Below are positions 46,975-55,983 of a stretch of DNA of 64,000 nucleotides, piece after piece (the stretch's first letter is position 1; the number at the start of each line of letters is the position of its first letter). The notes under the pieces were generated by a model. It was not told the origin of the DNA. It searched no databases and worked only from the letters and a program-made list of their open reading frames with translations. The stretch is from Salinisphaera hydrothermalis C41B8 (lineage in GTDB: Bacteria; Pseudomonadota; Gammaproteobacteria; Nevskiales; Salinisphaeraceae), in contig NZ_APNK01000001.1 of assembly GCF_000732535.1 (NCBI RefSeq), positions 306,440 to 370,439 on the forward strand, given 5' to 3'. Made by a program: the position numbers and the translations under genes.

Positions 46975-48714
46975 TCATGCCACGTCGGCGCGCCGTGCTG
47001 CCAGCACCGCCGGCCGGTCTCGTTCCTCCGGGATAAGACACAGCCGGCGGCGCTGCATGACAGCGCCGACCGTCCGGCGTCCGCTCCACACCGTCAACGG
47101 CACGGCCATGGTCGGACCGATGATGATTGGCGCGGCCCAGAGCGCCGCGCCGGCCCCGGCCGCGATCCACAACGTCGTCGCGACGGCGATTCCCGCCAGC
47201 GTATGCGGCACCAGCGGCGGCCACGCATCGCGCCAGGGAATATCCAGCCGATCCCGATTCTGCCCGCCCCAGGCGACGGTGCGCCCGAACAGCAAGCCCA
47301 GCAGAAACAGCGTGATCGATAACGCCACCACCGGTGCGATGAGAGTCGACCAGAGCAATTCCACGGCCACCGACGCCGCGAACAACAGCGCGCCGCCATA
47401 GCGCGCCGTGCCGCGATGCGACAGCAGCACATCGATCACCCCCGCGATCTTCGGCGCAATCGCCAGCCCGAAAACAGCCACGAAAAGCGTCAGGCCCAGC
47501 GTCACGCTGCCCAGACTGAGATCACCCAGCACGCCGCCGATACAACTGGCGGCGATCATCGCGATCCAGGCGGCCGGCGCGAGATACATACCGATCGCCT
47601 GCACCAGCTGGAACCGGCTGACCGGCTCCAGCCCGGGGGTCGTCAGCAGGCGCAGATACTGCATGTTGCCCTGGCACCAGCGCAGCTCGCGCCGGATGAA
47701 ATCCAACAGCGTCGGTGGGTTGATCTCATAGCTATCGGTTTCGACCGGCACCACCCGCACCTCGTAGCCGGCACGCCGCATGAAGGCGGCCTCGACCTGG
47801 TCGTGGCTGAGTATCGCGCCGCCCAGCGGCGGCCGCCCCGATAACTCGGGCAACCGGCAGTACGCGCGGAAAGGCGCCACGCGGATGACGGCGTTATGGC
47901 CCCAATAGCTGCCGCAGTCGGCCGTCCACCACGCCGCTCCGGTCGTGAACGCACGCATGGCATGCCGCATGCCGAACTGGAAGACGCGGGCGAAACCGCT
48001 CTCGCTCGGCATGCCGACGACCAGACTCTGCAGAATCCCGATAGTCGGCCGGGCCTGCATGACGCCCACCAGACGCACGATCACCTCGCCCGACATCAGG
48101 CTGTCGGCATCCAGCGGGATAAAATACTCGAACGCCGCGCCGCGGTCGTCCAGAAATTCAGCGATGTTGCCGGCCTTATAGCCGGTATTGCGCTCACGCC
48201 GGCGATAAAACGGTGCCGCTTCGTCGGTGGCCGCGCCGGCAGCGAAAGCCCGGAATTCCGCTTGCTCGGCGGCGATGACATCGGGCGCGTCCGAATCGCT
48301 CAACACGGCAAACGTAAAGCGATGGATGACGCCGATCGCTGCCAGCGACTCACGCATGCGCGCCAGCCGTTCGAACACGGGCGCCGGCGTTTCGTTACGC
48401 AGCGTCACCACCAGCACGGTATGGCCGTCCGGGACCGGCGGCGCCGCGGCCGTGGTCAGTTCGGCCACGCCGGGCATGGCGTCGACCGTCTCCGGCCAGC
48501 CGTGGCGTAGCACCAGCCCGATCACGGCATTCCAGAACCCGAGCACCGTATACGGCATGCTCAGCATTAAGCCGAGCCCGATCACCGCTTCGGCGAGCGT
48601 GAGTCCATCCGCGCACAACAGCGAGGCCATGGCGGCAAACGCAACGGCCAGCGTTGCGGCATTCAACGCGACAACAAAACGGCGACGACGCCGGATAGCG
48701 ACCGATGCGGACAT
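46975..48714 (-). CDS. opgH: OpgH-like glucans biosynthesis glucosyltransferase
   Basis: The 579-residue inner-membrane GT2 has two N-terminal membrane segments (about 13-65), a cytoplasmic catalytic domain with LDADS (Asp202, Asp204), SHDQVEAAFMRRAGYEV (Asp305) and RRELRWCQGN (341-350, equivalent of QxxRW), and four to six C-terminal segments. OpgH polymerises UDP-glucose into osmoregulated periplasmic glucan. It is shorter than E. coli OpgH (847) and lacks the long N-terminal part. The partner opgG is not in the window. GGAGG precedes the ATG. It follows the methyltransferase gene by 24 bases on the same strand. Confidence 0.88.
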   Translation of the reverse strand: MSASVAIRRRRRFVVALNAATLAVAFAAMASLLCADGLTLAEAVIGLGLMLSMPYTVLGFWNAVIGLVLRHGWPETVDAMPGVAELTTAAAPPVPDGHTVLVVTLRNETPAPVFERLARMRESLAAIGVIHRFTFAVLSDSDAPDVIAAEQAEFRAFAAGAATDEAAPFYRRRERNTGYKAGNIAEFLDDRGAAFEYFIPLDADSLMSGEVIVRLVGVMQARPTIGILQSLVVGMPSESGFARVFQFGMRHAMRAFTTGAAWWTADCGSYWGHNAVIRVAPFRAYCRLPELSGRPPLGGAILSHDQVEAAFMRRAGYEVRVVPVETDSYEINPPTLLDFIRRELRWCQGNMQYLRLLTTPGLEPVSRFQLVQAIGMYLAPAAWIAMIAASCIGGVLGDLSLGSVTLGLTLFVAVFGLAIAPKIAGVIDVLLSHRGTARYGGALLFAASVAVELLWSTLIAPVVALSITLFLLGLLFGRTVAWGGQNRDRLDIPWRDAWPPLVPHTLAGIAVATTLWIAAGAGAALWAAPIIIGPTMAVPLTVWSGRRTVGAVMQRRRLCLIPEERDRPAVLAARRADVA

Positions 48715-48738
48715 GAGACCGCGCCCTCCAGAGGACGA

Positions 48739-49368
48739 TCAATCCGAGTTTAATCGGCCAAGGCAGATATCTCGATAGCGATCACCGCAAGGCTTGATTT
48801 CATTGGCCCGGTATTGCCACAGCGTGGCCGGCGGCCAGTTGTTTGCGATGCGTCGATAGCGCTCGGCGCGGTATCCCCACAGTCGCAGATGCCGCTGACG
48901 CACGGGCGACCCCGGGAGATAGGTGATCTGGGTGAAGGCCGCGCCGGGGGCGGCCCGTTCGAAGCAATCGTCGAGCACGGCGCGTTGCGCCGTCAGCCCG
49001 AAATTGAGAATCGGCAGGGTCGATACGATGGCGGCGATGCGCTCGATCCGACGGGCTTCGAAAAAAGGCTCGAGCGCCCGCGCATCCGCCCGCGCGATCA
49101 CGTCGCGCCCGAAGCGGCGACGCAGATGGGCCGCGAGTTCGGCATCCGATTCTACGATACACAGGCGCTCGCGCGCGATGCCGGCCGCCAGTATCGCGGC
49201 CGTGACCGGCCCTGTGCCGGCCCCGAGCTCGACGATCGTGCCCTCGTCGGGCGCAGTGGCGATGGCGTCGACGAAAGCGGCGGCCACGGCATCGCTGCTC
49301 GGTGCCCAGGTGGCGATCTGGCGCGGTTTGGTCAGCCATAACCGCCAGAGAAGGGTCAGGTCCGACAT
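48739..49368 (-). CDS. class I methyltransferase of the PmtA / phospholipid N-methyltransferase kind
   Basis: The 209-residue protein has SAM motif I VELGAGTGPVTAAILAAG, an acidic loop VESDAEL and the LPILNF segment that follows motif II in rhizobial PmtA-type phospholipid N-methyltransferases. It has an amphipathic N-terminus (LLWRLWLTKPRQIATWAPS) typical of membrane-surface enzymes. It is divergent from olsB, 154 bases apart, so methylation of an aminolipid (phosphatidylethanolamine or an ornithine lipid) is a reasonable inference. The ATG at 49368 opens the conserved region. Confidence 0.8.
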   Translation of the reverse strand: MSDLTLLWRLWLTKPRQIATWAPSSDAVAAAFVDAIATAPDEGTIVELGAGTGPVTAAILAAGIARERLCIVESDAELAAHLRRRFGRDVIARADARALEPFFEARRIERIAAIVSTLPILNFGLTAQRAVLDDCFERAAPGAAFTQITYLPGSPVRQRHLRLWGYRAERYRRIANNWPPATLWQYRANEIKPCGDRYRDICLGRLNSD

Positions 49369-49522
49369 GATGACGATATCCGGGGTTTTGCCCAGACATA
49401 GCAATGCTTGATGACCGCGCGATGACGCGTATCCGTCACCAGGCGGTCATACGAAGGTCATCGAGTCATCACATGGCGCGACGAGAATCGGGGCCGTTCA
49501 TCCGGTCTCTGGAGGCCATCGC

Positions 49523-50308
49523 ATGTCCCTCGCACCCCGTACCGAACGCGTGCCCCGCGGTTACTACTACAGCTTCGCCCAGAACGAGCACGACGTACTC
49601 GACAGTCTCGCCCTGCGCCATCGGGTGTTCGTCGAGGAGATGGGCGCCCGCATCGAGCCCGGCCCCGCCGGCATCGAAACCGATGCGCTGGACGAATACT
49701 GTCTGCACCTGATCGTGCGCGAGCGCGCCACCGATCGTGCCATCGCCAGCACCCGGATTCTGACCCACGAAGCCGCGATCGCCGCCGGCGGCTTCTATTC
49801 CGCGGCCGAGTTCGATATCGATCGCATCCTGGCCACGCCGGGCCGATTTCTGGAAATCGGACGGACTTGCGTGGACGCCGCGCATCGCAGCGGCGGCGCG
49901 ATTGCCGTGCTCTGGAACGGCCTGGCCGATCTGATCCGCGCCGACGATTACGATCACCTGATCGGCTGCGCCAGCATCGATCTGCGCGACGGTCTGGACC
50001 GCGCTCACGCCATCTGCCGCGACATCCTGGCGCGCCAGCCGGTCTCCGCCACGAGTCGGGTGGCCCCGAAACGAGCGCTGCCGGCCGCCTCCAACCGCCT
50101 CGCGCGCGCCGTGCGTCTGCCGCCGTTGATCAAGGCCTACCTGCGCCTGGGCGCACGCGTCGGCGGCCCGCCCTGCTACGACCCGGACTTTGGTGTGGCC
50201 GACGTATTCATGCATGTCGACGTGGCCCGCTTGTCGCCCCGCTATGCCCGCCATTTTCTCGGCACGGTCCGCACACCGGAAGACGAAGAGCTGCGCCTGA
50301 CCGCGTGA
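49523..50308 (+). CDS. olsB: OlsB-type L-ornithine N-alpha-acyltransferase
   Basis: The 261-residue GNAT-fold protein has the OlsB pattern: ALRHRVFVEEMGA near residue 30, STRILTHEAA, GGFYSAAEFD, LEIGRTCVDAAHR and LIGCASIDL. OlsB transfers a 3-hydroxyacyl group from ACP to ornithine to form lyso-ornithine lipid. The second acyltransferase OlsA is not adjacent, which is common. TGGAGG precedes the ATG. Its divergent neighbour is a PmtA-like methyltransferase. Confidence 0.85.
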   Translation: MSLAPRTERVPRGYYYSFAQNEHDVLDSLALRHRVFVEEMGARIEPGPAGIETDALDEYCLHLIVRERATDRAIASTRILTHEAAIAAGGFYSAAEFDIDRILATPGRFLEIGRTCVDAAHRSGGAIAVLWNGLADLIRADDYDHLIGCASIDLRDGLDRAHAICRDILARQPVSATSRVAPKRALPAASNRLARAVRLPPLIKAYLRLGARVGGPPCYDPDFGVADVFMHVDVARLSPRYARHFLGTVRTPEDEELRLTA

Positions 50309-50374
50309 CCGCCGTTATGTCTCACGCCCGAACGGAGTGCTCAGGTAAGCTAGGCGCTTTTTGAGGGCGATGCT

Positions 50375-51169
50375 TTGACGGATTTGCTCAACGTTACGCT
50401 GCTCGGGATCATCGAAGGCATTACCGAATTCCTGCCGATCTCCAGCACCGGCCATCTGCTTATCGCCGAACGCTGGCTCGGCCAGCGCTCGGATCTGTTC
50501 AACATCGTCATTCAGGCGGGCGCCATTCTGGCGGTCTGTCTGATCTATCGGCAGCGCATCGTCGCGCTGCTGTCCAGCTGGCGCGATCCGGCACAACGCG
50601 ATTATCTGGCCAAGCTGATCGTCGCTTTCCTGATCACCGCCGTGCTCGGGCTGATCGCGGTCAAGCACGGCTTCCAGCTGCCGACCCAGCTCAACGGCGT
50701 CGCCTGGGCGCTGATCATCGGCGGGTTCTGGATGATTGCGGCCGAACAGATTGCAGCGCGACGCCCAGCCTCGTCGAAGGTCACCTGGACCGTGGCGATT
50801 CTGGTCGGCATCGCACAGATGGTGGCCGGCCTGTTCCCCGGCACCTCACGTTCCGGCGCGACCATCTTCATCGCGCTGCTGGCCGGCACCAACAACCGCA
50901 GCGCGGCCTCCGAGTTCGCGTTCCTCGTCGGCATTCCGACCATGTTTGCCGCCAGCGGCTATGAGCTGTTCGACAAGTACCACCACGGCCAGATCGACAA
51001 CGTGAACTGGACCGCCGTGGCCATCGGCTTCGTGGTCTCGACCATCGTGGCGTTCATTTCGGTGAAATGGCTGCTGCACTATATCCAGACCCGTCGATTC
51101 ACCGTCTTCGCGGTCTATCGCATCATCTTCGGCGTGTTGTTGCTGACGCTGCTGCCGGCCGCCGGTTAG
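50375..51169 (+). CDS. uppP: undecaprenyl-diphosphatase
   Basis: The 264-residue membrane protein has both UppP/BacA signatures, EGITEFLPISSTGHL at residues 14-28 and LFPGTSRSGATI near residue 155, within about eight membrane segments. It recycles undecaprenyl pyrophosphate for peptidoglycan and other envelope polymers. It starts with TTG at 50375 after GAGGG; the ATG at 50370 is in another frame and stops at once. Confidence 0.95.
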   Translation: MTDLLNVTLLGIIEGITEFLPISSTGHLLIAERWLGQRSDLFNIVIQAGAILAVCLIYRQRIVALLSSWRDPAQRDYLAKLIVAFLITAVLGLIAVKHGFQLPTQLNGVAWALIIGGFWMIAAEQIAARRPASSKVTWTVAILVGIAQMVAGLFPGTSRSGATIFIALLAGTNNRSAASEFAFLVGIPTMFAASGYELFDKYHHGQIDNVNWTAVAIGFVVSTIVAFISVKWLLHYIQTRRFTVFAVYRIIFGVLLLTLLPAAG

Positions 51170-51285
51170 CCAGCGACGACCTCGCGGCGGTTCGACACGC
51201 CGGGCCGCCGCGGCGATCGTCTCGGGGCGCAACCGGCGCTTGGATCGTTACACTCGGGTGCACCACTCACCCGCGACCGCCCGTC

Positions 51286-52350
51286 ATGCAACACGCGCTC
51301 GCCGCTCGACTCAATCTCGACCATGGCCTGATTCAGGCCCCGATGGCCGGCGGCCCCACCACGCCGGCGCTGGTGGCCGCCGTATCCAATGCCGGCGGGC
51401 TCGGCTGCATCGGCGCCGGCTATCTGAGTCCGGCGTCGCTCGAGGCCGCCATCGGCGCGGTGCGCAGCGCGACCGGCCGCGCCTTTGGCGTCAATCTATT
51501 CGTGCCCGGCGCGTATACGCCCAACCCGGGGCGTGTGGCCCGGGCCAACCGGCGTATGGCCGATTTTCGTAGCGAACTCGGTATCGAGACACCGTCAGAG
51601 GTCGGCCCGGTAGCACCGGATTTCGAGGGTCAGTTTGAAGTCCTGGTCGACGCGGCGCCCGCCGTGGTGAGCACCACTTTCGGTGCGCTCGCCCCGGAAC
51701 GCGTGAGCCGACTCCAGTATGCCGGCTGTTTCGTAATCGGCACCGCGACCACGGTCGCCGAGGCGCGCTATCTGGAGACCACCGGCGTCGACGCCGTCGT
51801 CGCCCAAGGCTTCGAGGCCGGCGGCCACCGCGGCAGTTTTCTGGATAATTTCGAGCGCTCCGCCGTGGGCACCCTGGCGCTCGTGCCCCAGATCGTCGAT
51901 GCGATCGCGCGTCCGGTGATCGCGTCCGGCGGCATCATGGACGGGCGCGGCATCGCCGCCGCGCATTGCCTTGGCGCGGCCGCGGTCCAAATGGGCACGG
52001 CCTTTCTCGCGACCGAAGAGTCCGGGGCCAAACCCGAACATAAGGCCGCACTCCCCGGCGCGGCCGACACGGCCACCACGCTTACGGCGGCCTTTTCCGG
52101 CAAACCGGCTCGAGGCTTGCGCAACCGCTTCATCGAGACCTTCGAGCACAGCGACGACGCTCTGCCCGACTACCCCGAACAGAATGCCTGGACCAAAGAC
52201 ATCCGCGCCGCCGCAGCGCGGCAATCGCGGCCCGAATTCCTGTCGATGTGGGCCGGCCAGGCCGCCGGGCTCGCACGCGCCATGCCGGCCAGCGAACTGG
52301 TCGCCGCACTCGTGGCCGAGGCCCGCGCGCTAATCCCCGACTGTATCTGA
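51286..52350 (+). CDS. nitronate monooxygenase (2-nitropropane dioxygenase family)
   Basis: The 354-residue FMN protein has IQAPMAGGPTTPALVAAVSNAGGLG at the N-terminus, then GAGYLSP, AQGFEAGGHRGSF (the catalytic-histidine region) and the phosphate-binding IASGGIMDGRGIAAAHCLGA. It oxidises toxic alkyl nitronates such as propionate-3-nitronate. The start is the ATG at 51286; the open frame from 51067 runs through uppP. It has no operon partner. Confidence 0.88.
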   Translation: MQHALAARLNLDHGLIQAPMAGGPTTPALVAAVSNAGGLGCIGAGYLSPASLEAAIGAVRSATGRAFGVNLFVPGAYTPNPGRVARANRRMADFRSELGIETPSEVGPVAPDFEGQFEVLVDAAPAVVSTTFGALAPERVSRLQYAGCFVIGTATTVAEARYLETTGVDAVVAQGFEAGGHRGSFLDNFERSAVGTLALVPQIVDAIARPVIASGGIMDGRGIAAAHCLGAAAVQMGTAFLATEESGAKPEHKAALPGAADTATTLTAAFSGKPARGLRNRFIETFEHSDDALPDYPEQNAWTKDIRAAAARQSRPEFLSMWAGQAAGLARAMPASELVAALVAEARALIPDCI

Positions 52351-52414
52351 GGGCCACGCCCAGAAGACGAACCCCGGCGGATACCGGGGCGGAGATTCGT
52401 CGTGCTCGTTTGGT

Positions 52415-52443
52415 TTGTATTTATATGTATACAATTGTATAAC
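52415..52443 (+). promoter_or_regulatory. sigma-70 promoter of tcuAB with palindromic operator
   Basis: TTGTAT (52415-52420) and TATAAC (52438-52443) are spaced by exactly 17 bases. The perfect 14-base palindrome TATACAATTGTATA (52428-52441) lies in the spacer and over the -10 element. Its TGTATACA/TTGTATA core resembles sites of GntR/FadR-family repressors, and such a regulator is encoded just downstream of tcuB. Occupancy would block RNA polymerase. Confidence 0.7.
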
Positions 52444-52479
52444 TCGAATTGGAGACAGGATTAGAGCGGGTCGACAATC

Positions 52480-53871
52480 ATGGATAACAACAAGGCGGGG
52501 TACGACGTGCTCGTTGCCGGCGGCGGCAATGCCGCCTTATGTGCGGCGATTACGGCAGCGCGCGCGGGCGCTTCGGTGCTGGTGGTCGAACGCGCCCCGG
52601 CGTCGTATCGGGGCGGGAATACACGCCATACCCGCAACATGCGTGTCGCCCATGGCGCTGGCAACGAGATCCTGACCGGGCCTTATCCGGTCGATGAATT
52701 CTGGGAGGATCTGCTGCGCGTCACTAACGGCAACACCGACCGGGAACTGGCGCGCATGACGCTGGAAAAGTCGGCCGAGCTCTGGGATTTTCTCTACGAC
52801 CAGGGCGTGCGGTATCAGCCATCACTCGGGGGCACGCTCTCGCTCGGACGCACCAATGCTTTCTTTCTGGGCGGCGGCAAGACGCTGCTCAACGCCCTGT
52901 ATCGCACCGCCGAGCGGCTGGGCGCCGTCGTGCGCTACGACACCACCGTGGTCGATCTGACCATGGAGAACGGGCGCTTCGAATCGGCCACCGTCGAGCA
53001 TGGCGGCACCCGTGAGACGATCCATGCCAAGGCTTTCGTAGCGGCCTCCGGCGGCTTCGAGGCCAATATCGAATGGCTGACCGAGGCCTGGGGGCCGGCG
53101 GCCGCCAATTTTCTGATTCGCGGCACCCCCTACAATCGCGGCGAGCTGTTGCGGCTGTTGCTGGACAAGGGGGTGGCCCAGGTCGGCGATGCCACCCAGG
53201 GCCATGCCGTGGCGATCGACGGCCGCGCGCCGAAGTTCGACGGCGGCATCGTGACCCGGCTGGACTGCGTGCCATTCGGCGTGGTGCTCAACGCCAACGG
53301 CCAGCGCTTTTACGACGAGGGCGAGGATTTCTGGCCCAAACGCTATGCCATCTGGGGCCGTCTGGTTGCCGCCCAGCCCGAACAGGTCGGCCATGTCTTC
53401 ATCGATTCGAAATCGATCAAGCTGTTCATGCCCTCGGTATTCGCGCCAGAACAAGCCGATACGATCGAGGAACTGGCTCAGAAGGTCGGCCTCGATCCGG
53501 CAGCGGTGCGCGCCTCGATCGACGAATTCAACGCCGCCTGCCAGGTCGGGCATTTCGATCACACGGCCTACGACGAATGCCATACCGAGGGCATCGACCC
53601 GCCCAAGTCGCATTGGGCACGCCCGATCGATACCCCGCCCTACTACGCCTATACCCTGCGCTGCGGCATCACCTTTACCTATCTAGGGGTGAAGGTGGAT
53701 CGAACAGCGCGGATGCAGATGGCTGACGGCGCCCCGGCCGACAATCTCTATGCCGCCGGCGAGATCATGGCCGGCAACGTCCTCGGCCAGGGTTATCTGG
53801 CCGGCATCGGCATGACCATCGGTAGTGTTTTCGGCCGGCTGGCCGGCGAAGGAGCCGCGACCCATGTCTGA
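52480..53871 (+). CDS. tcuA: FAD-dependent tricarballylate dehydrogenase
   Basis: The 463-residue flavoprotein of the fumarate-reductase/succinate-dehydrogenase family has the FAD loop VLVAGGGNAALCAAITAA, RGGNTRHTRNMRVAH, FVAASGGFEAN and the C-terminal NLYAAGEIMAGNVLGQGYLAG. TcuA oxidises tricarballylate to cis-aconitate, letting it enter the citric acid cycle. It overlaps tcuB by eight bases. The promoter with operator is 40 bases upstream. Confidence 0.93.
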   Translation: MDNNKAGYDVLVAGGGNAALCAAITAARAGASVLVVERAPASYRGGNTRHTRNMRVAHGAGNEILTGPYPVDEFWEDLLRVTNGNTDRELARMTLEKSAELWDFLYDQGVRYQPSLGGTLSLGRTNAFFLGGGKTLLNALYRTAERLGAVVRYDTTVVDLTMENGRFESATVEHGGTRETIHAKAFVAASGGFEANIEWLTEAWGPAAANFLIRGTPYNRGELLRLLLDKGVAQVGDATQGHAVAIDGRAPKFDGGIVTRLDCVPFGVVLNANGQRFYDEGEDFWPKRYAIWGRLVAAQPEQVGHVFIDSKSIKLFMPSVFAPEQADTIEELAQKVGLDPAAVRASIDEFNAACQVGHFDHTAYDECHTEGIDPPKSHWARPIDTPPYYAYTLRCGITFTYLGVKVDRTARMQMADGAPADNLYAAGEIMAGNVLGQGYLAGIGMTIGSVFGRLAGEGAATHV

Positions 53872-54991
53872 AGTGAATACATCGGATTTCAACCTCGCCG
53901 ACCTGGCCCGCATGAACCAGGACGAAGCGGCGCGGCAGATGTCGATCTGCAATGCCTGTCGTTACTGCGAAGGGCTGTGTGCCGTATTTCCGGCAATGGA
54001 GCTGCGGCGGGCGTTCGCCGGCGAGGACGTCGATTATCTGTCGAATCTCTGCCACAACTGCGGCGCCTGCTACGACGCCTGTCAGTACGCCCCACCGCAC
54101 GAATTCGGCGTGAACGTGCCGCAGGCGATGGCCGATCTGCGCGAGAACTCCTACCAGCGTTATGTCTGGCCGGCGGCGTTTGCCGGGTTGTTTCAGCGTA
54201 ACGCATTCTGGATCGGGCTCACGGCAGTCGTTTTCGTTGCCGCCTTCATCACGGGCGTGATCGGCTGGCATGCCGCGGGTGCGATGTTCGCCACTTATAC
54301 CGGCGACGGCGCCTTCTACCGGTTGATCCCGCACGGCGTGCTGGTCGCGATCTTCGGCGCGCTGCTGGGCTATGCCGTGTTAGCCATGGCGCTGAGCGTG
54401 CGCCGCTTCTGGCGCGCCTCGCATTCCGGCGAAGCCCTGGAGCCCGGCTCGATCGGCCAAGCGATCCACGATACCGCCACGCTGCGTTATCTGCACGGCG
54501 GCGGGCCGGGCTGTACCGGCGTTTCCGGCCGGCCGAGCGACCATCGGCGATGGTGTCACCACGCCACGGCCTATGGTTTTCTGTTGTGCCTGGCTTCGAC
54601 CAGCCTCGCTACGGTCTGTCATTACCTCGGCTACGAGGCCCCGTATGCGATCTGGCATCCGGTGGTGATTCTCGGCGTGGCCGGCGGCCTCGGCCTGATC
54701 GCCGGCCCGATCGGGTTATTGACCGGGCGTCCAGCCTCGGCGCGTAGCCGCAATCGCTCGGCCGATATCGGGCTGGTGTTCATCGTGATGCTGCTGGCTA
54801 CCAGCGCGTCGGGCCTGGCCGTACTGGTGCTCCGCGCCACGCCGGCGATGGGCCTGGCGCTGACGATTCATCTGGGCATCGTCGCGGCGCTGTTCATCAG
54901 CCTCCCGTACGGCAAGTTTGTGCACGGCCTGCACCGCGTGGCCGCGCTCGTGCGCCACGCCCACGAGCAGCGTGCGGCCGCCCGCCACTGA
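53864..54991 (+). CDS. tcuB: tricarballylate utilization iron-sulfur membrane protein
   Basis: The 375-residue protein has an N-terminal ferredoxin-like domain with two cysteine clusters, CNACRYCEGLCAVFP and CHNCGACYDACQYAPP, followed by about six membrane segments with several histidines for haem. TcuB reoxidises the TcuA flavin and passes electrons to quinone. The start at 53864 lies inside the tcuA end. The usual partner transporter gene tcuC is not adjacent. Confidence 0.93.
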   Translation: MSEVNTSDFNLADLARMNQDEAARQMSICNACRYCEGLCAVFPAMELRRAFAGEDVDYLSNLCHNCGACYDACQYAPPHEFGVNVPQAMADLRENSYQRYVWPAAFAGLFQRNAFWIGLTAVVFVAAFITGVIGWHAAGAMFATYTGDGAFYRLIPHGVLVAIFGALLGYAVLAMALSVRRFWRASHSGEALEPGSIGQAIHDTATLRYLHGGGPGCTGVSGRPSDHRRWCHHATAYGFLLCLASTSLATVCHYLGYEAPYAIWHPVVILGVAGGLGLIAGPIGLLTGRPASARSRNRSADIGLVFIVMLLATSASGLAVLVLRATPAMGLALTIHLGIVAALFISLPYGKFVHGLHRVAALVRHAHEQRAAARH

Positions 54992-55053
54992 CCGCGACCC
55001 GCGATGTTATAAGCTGTCGAAAAAACAGGCACGAATGCGACACACGAGGGGAC

Positions 55054-55719
55054 ATGGCGAATAACGTATCTCGCGGCGAAGCGGCTTACCTGCAGCTCAA
55101 GGAAGCGATCCAGTCCGGGGCGCTGGCACCGGGCACGCGCGTGCGCGAGGTGGAGATCGCCGAGCGCTTCGGCATCAGCCGCACGCCGGCGCGTGAGGCT
55201 ATCCGACGTCTGGAAAGCAAGGGGCTCATTTCGATCGTGCCGCATCAGGGCGCGGTGATTGCTTCGCTGGATCATCAGCAGACCATGGAGCTGTACGATC
55301 TGCGCGAAATCCTGGAAGGATCGGCCGCGGCGTTCGCGGCCCGGCATGCCTCGGCCGCCGAGATCGAGGAACTGGCCGAGCTGGTGGCCTCCGAACCACC
55401 TTTCGCCGAGCAACCGGAGCGCCTGGCGGAGCTCAATCGGATATTCCATGCGTCGCTATACCGTGCCGCCCACAATCGTTTCCTGGAACGCGCGCTGCTC
55501 GGTCTGCGCGACTCGATGGCCCTGCTCGGTGGCACCTCGCTACAGGTCGAGGGGCGCTACGACACGGCGCATGCCGAACATCAGGCGATGATCGAGGCGC
55601 TTAATGCGCGTGATGAAGCCAGCGCGGAGGCGGCGGCCCGGGCGCATATTCGCAACGCCCAGCGCGCGCGCCTCAAGCTGATGCGTGGGAAATTTCTTGA
55701 TCAGCCAGTGGACAACTGA
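55054..55719 (+). CDS. GntR-family (FCD) regulator, probably of tcuAB
   Basis: The 221-residue protein has a GntR winged helix (about residues 10-75, with EIAERFGISRTPAREAIRRLESKGL) and an all-helical FCD effector domain whose metal-site histidines are plausible (FHASLYRAAHN, HAEHQAM). It starts 62 bases after tcuB on the same strand and is the likely repressor acting at the palindrome before tcuA. Salmonella uses a LysR protein (TcuR) for this job, so control is by a different regulator class here. Confidence 0.9.
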   Translation: MANNVSRGEAAYLQLKEAIQSGALAPGTRVREVEIAERFGISRTPAREAIRRLESKGLISIVPHQGAVIASLDHQQTMELYDLREILEGSAAAFAARHASAAEIEELAELVASEPPFAEQPERLAELNRIFHASLYRAAHNRFLERALLGLRDSMALLGGTSLQVEGRYDTAHAEHQAMIEALNARDEASAEAAARAHIRNAQRARLKLMRGKFLDQPVDN

Positions 55720-55983
55720 AAACGATACAAGGCGCTTTCAGAGTCGTGACTCCGCCGGCCCTGCTACACCGTAGATCGCGCCACGAGACCCTGTTTTCCA
55801 GGGCGATATCGACGACTGCGGATCGCAAGCCGTGTCAGATCATGAGCCACCGCATACCGGTTCCTTCGTGGGCGGTTCGGGATTGAGCGAACGAATCGCT
55901 ATTCACGGATTTTATTTAAAATTTTAAAAAGACAGATATCCGACATTGAACTGGATATCAAACTTCTGAGGTCGCGTTACACA

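Noticed and set aside
55720..55983. AT-rich palindrome TTTAAAATTTTAAA at 55915-55928 as an operator or terminator
   Set aside because: Simple A/T runs form such palindromes readily. It lies between converging gene ends where no promoter is expected, and no GC stem precedes a T-run.
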